Shown here in pieces: positions 25,900 through 64,000 of a DNA stretch of 64,000 nucleotides. The position numbers and the translations under genes are program-made. The stretch is from Salarias fasciatus. Taxonomy: Eukaryota > Chordata > Actinopteri > Blenniiformes > Blenniidae. The stretch spans positions 10,075,486-10,139,485 of the forward strand of contig NC_043766.1 in assembly GCF_902148845.1 (NCBI RefSeq), given 5' to 3'. Below the pieces are notes generated by a model. That model did no database searches. It was given only the letters and a program-made list of their open reading frames with translations, and was not told where the DNA came from. Every line of letters starts with the position of its first letter. The stretch's first letter is position 1.

Positions 25900-26980
25900 C
25901 CACTGTCGTCTTCAAAACGTCAAAAATACTGCAGTGTTCAAGCCACCTGAGCGGAAAATATTATGCAAATGATCTTACAGCACAGAACAAGCTGTTTGTC
26001 ACAACACTGAATACCACAAGCTACACTAGTTATATATTTACAAGATTGAATGAATTTTATTATGAAAGATTTAAAATGACAGGGATGAAAGATAGCTCTT
26101 CATTTATATTTATAAGATATTGGATATTCATGTAATAGTTGAGATGCTATACATGCAAGTGCTTCATGTTTTCCACTTCACTAACTCAGTGATGAACAGC
26201 ATCATTATATTCTCTTCATGGCTCTGCTAGCCTGTTGCGTGATGCCAGTATGCCAGAGGTAAATATACTTGAGGGGGTTTGTTATTAACTCAGGACAAAG
26301 GGTCTGTGTGTTTCATTGTGACGTACTTTCAGTTTGTCACGCACTCATCAACAAGTGTCTGCTAAAAACTTCAGAGAGGGCTCGGCAATGTAGTGTTCTG
26401 GTTCCTTCATTACAACGCTTCACTCACTGTGCCTGACATGAAGCTGATATCATGCACAATTTTTAAGCCTTATTTGATAGAGAGATGCTTATATTTTTAT
26501 GGATTTGCTGTTTTTCATCTACATTAAAATTTCAGAAGATGTCTTGATGTTATTTATTGAGACTCAGTGGTTGCTGTGTGTTTCAAAACATGCTTTTGTA
26601 CCATTGATTTTGAAAAATGACATGCTGTTATTCTGCTGATTTAGAAATAAGATTTGATAAGTTCCCTCATGAGAATTATGAACTTCTTATGTAATGTATA
26701 TGATATTCCAGTGTTATCTTAAGTTACAGGTTGAATTGCAAAGTTTGTACTAATAAATATTTTTTTCGACGTGAATTTAAGATTATAGTCATTATTATCT
26801 ATGCTGTGACTTATTACTTCCTTATCATTGGCTGGCAAATCAGCTGTTCTGAACTTACTAAACAGAACACGACAACCATAAGCGTCTTGACCGGCTTCTA
26901 TAGCTCCGCCTCCAGTTCATTTCTCAGCCAATCGACTTGGTGAGTGGGCGGGACTTACTCTGCTTACACTTGCCGACTGA
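25900..26980. other. apba3 3' UTR and spacer before abca7
   Basis: AT-rich 3' flank of apba3. AATAAA at 26751 is a candidate polyadenylation signal. No coding sequence was recognised. GC content rises from about 26875 towards the presumed abca7 first exon. Confidence 0.55.
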
Positions 26981-27068
26981 AGCCTGGTGAGTCAATGTCA
27001 AAGCTATCTGCCGCGGGTCCTGTCTGAAGAGCCCGGAGGGAGTTTTTAATCAACTTTGTCACAGAAAG
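26860..27068 (+). promoter_or_regulatory. abca7: Probable abca7 promoter and non-coding first exon
   Basis: Local GC-rich sequence (CCGCCTCCAGTTC, GGGCGGGACTTACTC, CCGCGGGTCCTGTC) on an AT-rich background, including a GGGCGGG GC-box-like site at about 26945. It ends in a donor, ACAGAAAG then GTAATC, at 27069. ABCA-family genes usually have a non-coding exon 1, and the next coding exon begins just after 28258. No TATA box is obvious. The transcription start is inferred, not shown. Confidence 0.45.
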
Positions 27069-28289
27069 GTAATCATTAACAGCGACTTCACACTAAGGAG
27101 CTCATTACTAATGCCTTTGTTGTGTTTGGAGTCAGCCCGTTTCGGGTCGATAACAGTCTGTCTGTGTAGGATGCTAATTTAAGGAAGCTAGCGTAAACTC
27201 CCTTTTCAGTTATGTTTACCTTCGTTTATTTTCTACCTGGTCAATGATGGTCGTTTATCAATAGCCACGCTGCAAGGACACCAATATTATTCTCATTGTT
27301 ATCGCTTGTTTGTTCCTTAGTGAGTTGTTAAGTTTGCTTTCTTGTGAAGCGTCGTACGTTTAAGTGAATGCGCTATTCTTATATCATGTATCAGAGCATC
27401 TATGGGCTGTATTAGTCAATAGAAGATGGAACAGTTTGCTCCTTTGATTGGCAAGGATGGGGCAATGCAACAGGAACCTGCTAATGTGTTGTTGTAGCGG
27501 CCAAACAGGAAATGGAGCCACATCACGGTATTTATTGGTCAAAATAGAGACTGAAGCTGCACTGCATCAGCAGAGCCTTTGTAGTGTCAGCATGTAAATG
27601 CAGAACTCTGGCAGATTTGCAAAAGAATTAGCCTGAGCAATAAATTCGTGGCTTACACTATCTCCTTCAGCTTCACATTATTTACTACATGAAGCACGGC
27701 CAGAGCAAAAGTGAATGTCTCGGAGAGAACAGGTAAGCTGTTTGGATCAGGAGGATTTCAGGATAATGCAGGGGATTGTCAGAGTTGAGCAGATCACAAT
27801 GGTCACAACAGACCAGCCTATTCTGACAACTCTGCGGTCAAAGCCTGCTGGGAATATCACAGAGCAAGAGGTGACTTTTGTTACACAGTTTACCATAAAA
27901 AGAATAGAAACAGAAACAATATGTTGTATGAAAGAATTTGCACACAATAGTAATGTCACAGCTTAATTCACTCCTTATATTGTGCACTGTATTTGAATGG
28001 TGCACAGCCCTCAGTCATAAGAAAAAATGGTTTTTACTAATTTTGGCAAACTTTTGCTTGCTGTATATGTGTATACATTTACTATGTGACATAACAACAA
28101 AGGGGCAGACAAGAAACAATTACTGTGAAAATAACATAACCCCAGCTGTGTTATGAGTAAGAATTTCCTACTTTGTGGTTATGTTGTTGCATTGCTAAGT
28201 TGTTGCTGTTGGTTTTTGTTTGTTTCTTTTTTAATGTCACCACATTTGTTTTGCAAGATTCCGTCATGGTCAGGTAGCTGCTGGAAGCA

Positions 28290-53748
<25,459 letters not shown>

Positions 53749-55843
53749 AGCAGACCAAAAACTGACAGAAGCTTTATATCACTCGCTGAGTGCTCCATTC
53801 CAGTCTGCCGGGAGGTGAACAATGAAAACACGCTGACTCGAGTATTCAGATTATTCTCAGAAGAAAGAACCAAAAGTCTGTCCTGTTAACAGCTTTGGTG
53901 CCTTGTTCACACATCTTCTCCCTTGTCTGTAACCCCTCCAGCTGATACTCACCGTGTCTTTTCTTTACTCTGTCGTTTTATAAAGTGGTTTATTTATTCA
54001 GAATCAGTGGTTTTCAGAGTCTCGTGCATGTCTCACCTCGGGGCCACAGTAGTTTGGGAGGATGTCTGGTTCAAAGCATGATTTTGTTTTGCTTTTTAAT
54101 CATTTGGTAAAGATTCCCCAAAAAAATGAAAATACAAAGACTCAACAGATACTTCAAATTCTAAACCATCTTGTTATGGATTCCAAGAGTTGTTATCAAC
54201 TATATCACATTATGTGAAAAACTTAAGGAGTATAATTGCCAGTAGTTGTGAGACAGTGTTACAGTTTGAACCCTCCTGTCCTGAATGATTGTCATCTATG
54301 TAGCAGCAGTGGGCAGCATTTCTCAGGACTCCATCTTTGGACCTCCAACAGTCTTGCTTTATGTTGCTGAATGCACTTTAAAAATCAAAAAATAAAATGC
54401 TGCAAAACCAACCGTCGGTCATGTTACATGTAATTAATAAGATGGTTTTATAGAAGGTAAAGTATTTTAAGCACTGTTTCACAACCCTTTCAGTATCTTG
54501 TTATTATGAAAGGTTTTGCTTGTACTGCAGGGTCATTGTTTATCTCCTAAATGTTTTAAAATGTTTAATGTGATGCTGTTTTGTAAATACCCATGTTATA
54601 TTCTCTTTTTCTGTCAGTTTTTTAATCCTTTTTGTTTCTGGTTTGCTGTTGGCTAGCATTCAAACAGACTGTTACATATAAGGGTCAAACCCACGTGCAT
54701 GTTTTTTGCTATGTGATATTTAAATCACTTTTTTAGTATTTATTTCTGTCATACCCAGGATTCAGATGCTTCCTGCATAGTCAGTGAGAGTCATAGAATC
54801 TTTTTTCAATCATGACGCATGTAAACCATTGAAAATGTCCATCCAGACACACAAGTATATACTCCATTTAAATACAATATGCCAAACACTCCTGGTTCAT
54901 ATATTTAAAAAAAAATGAAATTATGAAAGATTAGGCAGTCAAAGAGATTAAAGTTTTTTTTTTTTTTTAACTGTTTATTTATTTGTGTTCAACTTTGAGA
55001 CAAAGACACGACAGACAGCTGAATGTCCGGAGCAGGCTGCTCCTGCTCTGTCAAACACTGTGTATTTATCATTTATAATGTTGTTATTATCACTGCTGTA
55101 GATATGGAAAAAAACCCAGAAGGCATGTCAGGATTTCACTCCAAAACTGCTTTTAAATGGTCAAATGTGTTGGAAGTGGTGTTGACACAGCACCGTAATT
55201 CTGCTGTTCGCTGGTTTGCATATACCACTCGCCAAAGGCAAAAACGAATGGAACAATGAAAAACAGTCCCGCGTTATCAGATAAAGTTGATCGTGTTGTT
55301 TTGGAATGAGTTTCTCAACGGCTGAATGTACAATTCTACTTGAATATTATTTTATCTATGCATCCACTGTGCAATATCCAGAAAATATGCTAATGTAGAA
55401 AAAATGTATAATTGTGAATGTTCTGTCCTGAAAGAAAATATAAATATATGATTTCCAGTGCTCTTTTTAAAACACTGACTGTTGTGGGGTTTTTTCTCAT
55501 TAGTCACTGGAACACGCTGGACAACATTGTGTTTTTCTTAGTCATGCTAAGGATGAGTGCGGGTTTGGTAACAAAGAAAAGTGAAGGGAGATTCGACTCT
55601 CTGTCTGTGTGGCGGCTGTCCTTTGATGCTCGTGCTCCTTCTCTGTGAAGGAAACAACAAACACACAGGGAAAAAAAACAAGTTTGGTGAATTGTTTCTT
55701 TACATTAGCAGCAAAAGCTTTACAAAAGCAGCAATAACATTGCTGCAATTTTCATATGTTTATTTCTGAATCACTTCCTGCATGACTGTTGTTGTACAAA
55801 ACACATTCAGGAGAAAACAAACGTAGAACTTTTCACCAGTTTC
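53749..55843. other. abca7 3' UTR and tail-to-tail spacer
   Basis: AT-rich 3' flank. Candidate polyadenylation signals for abca7 include AATAAA at 54391-54396. For the converging minus-strand gene, TTTATT at 55759-55764 (AATAAA on the minus strand) sits about 80 bp past its stop. No other gene was recognised. The short open frames at 55023-55259 and 55418-55648 have no splice signals or similarity I know. Confidence 0.55.
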
Positions 55844-57225
55844 TCAAACATACATGCTGAAGCTTCCATTCTGCCGCCCGGCTCTGGTCTCACTCCAGCT
55901 CCATCCACAGACGGTCTGATGATCAGACGAGACTTCATCATCGCCTCTGCTCCTCCTCCTCCTCTCCAGTTTCTCTGTGACTGTCTGTAGCAAGGCATTA
56001 AGGCTGGACACCGAGATGTCAGGGAGATGAAACTCTGCCGATTTCTGCACAGACAGGATCAGAATTTGAGCAAAATGTGTTGTTTTGTAATTCAACATCA
56101 CTTGTCATATAAATACAAATAAGTGATTCAAACTCACTATAGATTAGATAAGGGTTACTCACTGAGCACATTAGGCCTATGGTAGAAAATCAGCTGTTTC
56201 ATTCCGTTAAATTCAGATTCATTTACATCGTGCCGATAGCATGACAAGTATTCCTATGAACACTTCTGCACCCAAACAAGTGTAGAGAAATACCTAATAA
56301 AATCTAACATAACATCCTCACATGTGCAAGAAAACTCTTTTTTATGAAGAAAATATTTTTTAGTACCTCTGTGACACAGCTGCTGGACCTCAGGACCTGC
56401 TGCAGCATTTAAAGAAAGAACAACAGGAAATGTTGCGAGATCGATGAGTTCCTTGAGCCCTGGTTTTCAACACACTGCGGTCTTAATGTGCTGAATAAGT
56501 AAAGCAGCCCTTTATTTGTTCAAAACAAGGTGTTTTAACCCTTTCTGTCAACATGTGGCATTCACTGGGATGGGTCAGGTTTGAACTGGACTCACCTCTT
56601 TAAAGAGCGGAGGGTGGTTCATCCAGGACCTGCTGACTGGTCTCTGGCCCCAGGCCAGTCCATCACCGGCACACTGTTGTGTTGTTGTTGTTGTTGTTAT
56701 AAAGTTTGTAGCGCTGCTTGTTGCCTGCTGATTTAAGCAGATGGGAGGCAGAGAAGTGTGGTTAAACTTCTGGCGGTCACTCCTCTCAGGGGCTGGTTGT
56801 GGTCGGCTTAAAGGCGGCAACAGTGACTGCCTTGCTTTGGTTGCTCTCTTCAACTGTCTAGAAGGATTTTTCTTTTCCAGTGATTTGTTGATTGACGGGT
56901 TCCTGCTGCTCGTTCGTGGTTTTGTTTGGATCCTGCAGCAGTCACCTTCATCTTTCTCCTCCTGTTCTTCCTCTTCCAGAGGCTCCTCAGCTGAAGCCAG
57001 AATGGGCATTAGATTGACACAGATTCTCATTTTGTTTGCTGATGTCTCACATAATGCCACAGGCTTGTCCGAGGTCGACCCATTGTTGGTCTCTTCAGTG
57101 ATCCGCTTTAACTTCACCGGTCTTGTCCTGGGAACTGATTTCTTGACTTGACACACGATCAGGGGACAAACACCAGGTTCAAGTTTTTCTAATTTTACTG
57201 TTCCCATCTCTTCTTCTTTCCCCAT
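55844..57225 (-). CDS. Unrecognised three-exon protein gene between abca7 and r3hdm4
   Basis: I do not recognise this protein. Three exons on the minus strand join in phase 0: 57225-56596, 56399-56367 and 56044-55844 (stop at 55846-55844), giving about 287 residues. Donors read GTGAGT (after FKE) and GTACTA; acceptors are AATGCTGCAG and CTGTCTGTGCAG. I chose the ATG at 57225 (MGKEEEMGTVKLE). The next in-frame ATG is six codons on, and the open frame upstream looks like leader. Visible parts are an acidic run (EEPLEEEEQEEKDEGDCC), basic stretches (KKNPSRQLKRATKARQS), a Thr run from an ACA/ACC repeat at 56687-56700, and a C-terminal amphipathic segment DISVSSLNALLQTVTEKLER followed by four Arg. 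There is no signal peptide or membrane segment, and low complexity suggests a mostly disordered nuclear or cytosolic protein. A polyadenylation signal lies 80 bp downstream. No indels were noticed. Confidence 0.7.
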
Positions 57226-57489
57226 TGAGAAACACAAACAAAAAACTAAACATTTCTCTGAAAGATATATCCACAAGAAAACAATGGCGTCTCTCAGATC
57301 TGTCAGGCTGAACTGTTTCCTCTTCAGCTGCAGTGAGAAAAGCTCAGAACAATTAAACTACCCTTCTATTAAACCTGCTGTTATGGTTACATGCACACAA
57401 ACTGAAATCCTGCCGAAAGAATGGGGAAACTCAAAGCAGGAATAAAGCTTAAGCTGCAACCACCTCAACATTTAAGTCAGAGGAAACAA
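57226..57489 (-). promoter_or_regulatory. Presumed 5' UTR and promoter of the minus-strand gene
   Basis: The frame stays open upstream of the chosen ATG to about 57350 on the minus strand, including LKRKQFSLTDLRDAIVF after a CTGCAG acceptor-like site. A further upstream exon is therefore possible. No TATA box or CpG island is clear. This assignment rests on position alone. Confidence 0.3.
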
Positions 57490-58090
57490 ACATTATATCA
57501 CGAATATCTGAGCTCTCTCAAAAATCCCCGCACCTGAAGCAGACCAGCAAGAAATAGCTGGACTTCAAATCAAGCTTGATAATATCTGTGTATGAAAGAG
57601 TATAGGTGCCTTTATTAGAGGAAGGTGAACAGAATTCTATTTATTTCTTTAACTTGGAAAAACATAACTCTGCAAGTAATACAATCAACAAACTGAAAAT
57701 TAATGAAATGATCACAGATGATCATGAGTTCTTGTTAGTGTTCCTCTTTTTATGAAAATTTATATTCTTCAAATCAATGTGACAATTCTACTGATGCCTT
57801 TTTAAAGTCTTTGACTGTTAATCCCATCTCTGAGTTGGAACAGCAAATTTGTGATAGGTCCCTTACTATACAGGAAATCTCAGAAGCTATCTTGCATCTC
57901 AAAAATATTAAATCTTCAGGGGTTGATGACCTTTCTGAATTTCACAAAATCTTTTTCCCAAGTTTTCGCCCTGTTTCTGTTAGAAGTATTTTCTGAAAGT
58001 ATTTAAAAAGGAACTCTTCGCCCTACTTTAACTCAGGGTCTAACTATTCTAATTCCAAAGCCAAACAAAGAGCCATTATTATGGGCCCAG
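57490..58090 (+). mobile_element. LINE fragment, L1/Tx1 type (ORF2, start of reverse transcriptase)
   Basis: Coding remnants read in order as the region just before and at the start of the reverse transcriptase of fish L1/Tx1 LINEs: EEGEQNSIYFFNLEKHNSAS, FYENLYSS, LTIQEISEAILHLKNIKSSG (family pattern: ExxxAIxxLKxxKSPG) and LTQGLTILIPKPNKEP. Stop codons and frame changes separate the pieces. Neither a 5' part nor the YxDD region is present, so this is a dead, truncated copy. It points away from the minus-strand gene whose promoter lies just left of it. Confidence 0.75.
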
Positions 58091-59020
58091 TCCTCTCCTG
58101 TCCAGGACGGACTCTGTCCTCACCCATAGTGCGCTCCAGTTAACCCTACACGAGATAAAGTGTTATAGAAGGTGGAGGGTTCAAAGAATTATTTTCTCTC
58201 TATTCAAAAAGAATGCTTATATGAGATCTGGAAAATGCAGTAACTTTTTAACTTCTGCTAATCAAACAGTGAATAATTTTCTCTGCTGGGGGAAAATATC
58301 AGTAAATCTGATTCTGATGGAATCAGTACCCAGAACCCGGAGCCTCACCAGGCTCTATTGAGAGGCATAGCATGCAGTTTGTTTTGTATTCGTTGGTGCA
58401 CAGGGAAGTTCTATGTCAGTTTATCAGTTAAATTCTTAACAACTGGTTTGGCTCATCTGAACTGAGTGCTGCAGTTTGAAATGCCTTGCCTTGATCAATA
58501 CCATGCACTGTTTAGGTTGCTGCACTTCTGCTCTGTCGCACTGTGACCTCTGTTATTGTTGTTGGTGGTGGAGATAAATTTGATGTTGCCCATTACCTGT
58601 AAAGTTGTGTTAGTACAGTTATGCACAATTGAGAGATATTTTCTGTCAGTTAATAGGATTTCTCTAATTGGCTGTTCATATTTCTTGGATATTTCTCACC
58701 TGGAGCCTGTTGAACAAAACCAAGGTAGGGATTAAGCTGGGAAATCTTGGTTATCCTGGATGAATGAATCCTACTTTTGTGCAATAAGCCCCTGATCTTA
58801 TTTTGAAACACTGATGCCAGTTTAAATGTTAAAGTGCCCTATGCATGTCAGTCTATTACAGTGTGCATTGTTAAGCATTTAAAAATGCAATATATTGATT
58901 TCTTCAGTATGTTGTTGTAATTTATTTATCTGTTACCATAATTCTCCACATTGTCCGGCCCTTTATTTTTCCTCAGTCTCATGAACTGGCCCCCACGCTA
59001 AATTGATTGACCATCCCTGT
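58091..59020. other. Spacer, nothing recognised
   Basis: Between the LINE fragment and the coiled-coil fragment I see no gene. Part of 58140-58330 may be more LINE-derived sequence, but I could not align it to a known domain. Confidence 0.4.
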
Positions 59021-59028
59021 TTTAGAGT

Positions 59029-59626
59029 CTGAGTGGCCTGCAGGCCCAGTTCATGGCTCTGCAGAACATCCTGCAGGAGGAGCAGGGGCAGCAGACGACC
59101 ATTGAGTCTATGCAGAAACACCTGAACCAGGACCTGGACCAGAACTTCTTGAGCATGCACTCAGCTGGCACAGACATACTGTATGCAGAGCCTCCAGGAG
59201 ACCATCAGCAGAGGAGAACCAGGCCTCGGGGCGGGCCGGGCCGGGCCGGGCCGACCTACTCTCCTCCACCTTCCTGGTGCTGGCCTCCTCTCTGCACATG
59301 AACTCCTAGCACCGTTTGCAGGTTGTGAAGGAGAGGAGCGAACACTGTTCCAACATCAGAGGCAGGGCTGCTCCGACGTCCCATCCAGTGGAGCTCCGTG
59401 GCATTTGAGGAGGCTGAGAGCCAGGTCAAGGAGCACCAGTCCAGGATGGAGGAGGTCTCCACAGGAAGTCAGTCTGCAGCAGAGCATGGAGGACCTGAGT
59501 TGGAGGGAGGAGGAGGTGCAGCAGACAATGAGGGAGGCGCTGCAACAGACACATGAGGAGCAGAGCATGGTGGAGCTGCTGGAAGCCAGTCACAGGCTTG
59601 TCCTGCAGAGTGGGTCTTTGTGGTAA
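59029..59626 (+). pseudogene. Degraded coiled-coil coding fragment of unknown parent
   Basis: A GC-rich, clearly codon-like block in an AT-rich spacer. After a TTTTAG acceptor-like site it encodes SLSGLQAQFMALQNILQEEQ and QTTIESMQKHLNQDLDQNFL. In other frames it continues with MQSLQETISR, VVKERSEHCSNIRG, SQVKEHQSRMEE and LQQSMEDLSWREEEVQQTMR, HEEQSMVELLEASHRLVLQ. The heptad-rich, Gln/Glu-rich character continues across at least two frame changes and a GGGCC repeat at 59228-59254. This suggests a decayed or badly assembled exon cluster of a long coiled-coil protein. I cannot name the parent. If the frame changes are assembly errors, like those elsewhere here, it could be a live gene on the + strand. 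Confidence 0.45.
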
Positions 59627-59814
59627 AATTTGGTGTATTTTTAATTTTGTGTGATCTGACATAATTTAAATGTCTGTTTTTGTTTTGTCACTTTGCTTTT
59701 CTTCTAATGAAAATTTTGTTTTATCATTTATTTATTAATTAACTGATTTATTTACTTACGTATTTGTTTGTTCGTTCATTAGTTTGTCTTGTTGTCAACC
59801 GTTTGGTCTTCGTT

Positions 59815-60029
59815 TTTCCGGACGGAGTGAGCGCTCGCGCCGTTCCTCGGATCTCTGTGCGGGTTCCTCCCACGGCGGAGCTCGCTTCTCGCTTCATAAT
59901 CTCAACGAATCAGCCACTGCTTTAAACCTTCACTTTTTTTTGTGCCAAGTCTGTTTATTTTAGCATCGCCAGAAGCGCTATTTTTCGGAGGCTTCTGTTC
60001 ATTTTGGGGTTTTTTTTTTCCTGAATAAG
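59815..60029 (+). promoter_or_regulatory. r3hdm4: CpG-rich promoter and 5' UTR of r3hdm4
   Basis: A sharp rise in CpG (GGACGGAGTGAGCGCTCGCG, CCGTTCCTCGG, CACGGCGGAGCTCGC) directly precedes the r3hdm4 ATG at 60030. This is the pattern of a housekeeping CpG-island start. No TATA box is visible. Confidence 0.6.
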
Positions 60030-63755
<3,726 letters not shown>

Positions 63756-64000
63756 GTGAGTGTCTCACTGTGGTCCCTGAACTGATTCTTTCTCCTAACT
63801 GTTGGTTTTTCAGGTTTTGTAAATGCTTTAGTGAAGGTAATCCTGAGTTTTTTCCAGAGTGTGGAATAGTTTTTCCTTCTTTCATTGTTGTGCACCAAAC
63901 ATGGACTTCGGTTGTCTTCTCCGCTCATATTTGAACATAGTATTCAAACTTGCGGTTCAGTGTCTGGTTCAGAAAAAAATGTTAACAGGAAAACAGTGTT

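Noticed and set aside
56741-57151. 136-codon plus-strand ORF
   Set aside because: Antisense shadow of the minus-strand gene, which has splice signals and a polyadenylation signal while this frame has none.

Overview
The window is about 64 kb of chromosomal DNA from a ray-finned (teleost) fish. Introns are spliced and mostly short, every recognisable protein is a vertebrate protein, and the repeats are typical of fish: a tRNA-derived SINE ending in a GAAT tail, a Tc1/mariner remnant, an L1/Tx1-type LINE fragment, and CA/GT and ATCT microsatellites. No prokaryotic, viral or plasmid feature was seen.

From left to right, all on the + strand unless stated: (1) an FYB1/PRAM1-family immune adaptor, coding exons 3032-10771, 5' end not found; (2) pex11g, peroxisomal membrane protein 11 gamma, 12333-15215; (3) apba3, the X11/Mint-family PTB-PDZ-PDZ adaptor, 17976-25899; (4) abca7, a full-length ABCA-class lipid transporter of about 49 coding exons, 28290-53748; (5) an unrecognised three-exon gene on the minus strand, 57225 down to 55844; (6) repeats and a degraded coiled-coil coding fragment, 57490-59620; (7) r3hdm4, 60030-63755, running off the right edge. 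PEX11G, APBA3, ABCA7, R3HDM4 and PRAM1 all lie on human chromosome 19p13, so the block looks like a conserved vertebrate linkage group. The genes do not form a pathway. They are neighbours by ancestry, each with its own promoter.

Many coding exons of the first four genes are broken by isolated one-base insertions or deletions, often in short homopolymers. The surrounding codons, splice sites and protein similarity stay intact, and in several exons the errors cancel so that the exon phase is kept. I read this as residual long-read assembly error rather than gene death. Protein models taken straight from this sequence will be truncated.

I found no convincing new biological system. The items most worth a second look are the unidentified minus-strand gene, the GC-AG intron and optional 24-nt basic microexon in abca7, the long Ser/Lys-rich C-terminal tail of abca7, the coiled-coil fragment at 59.0-59.6 kb, and a young SINE insertion with a 10-bp target-site duplication.
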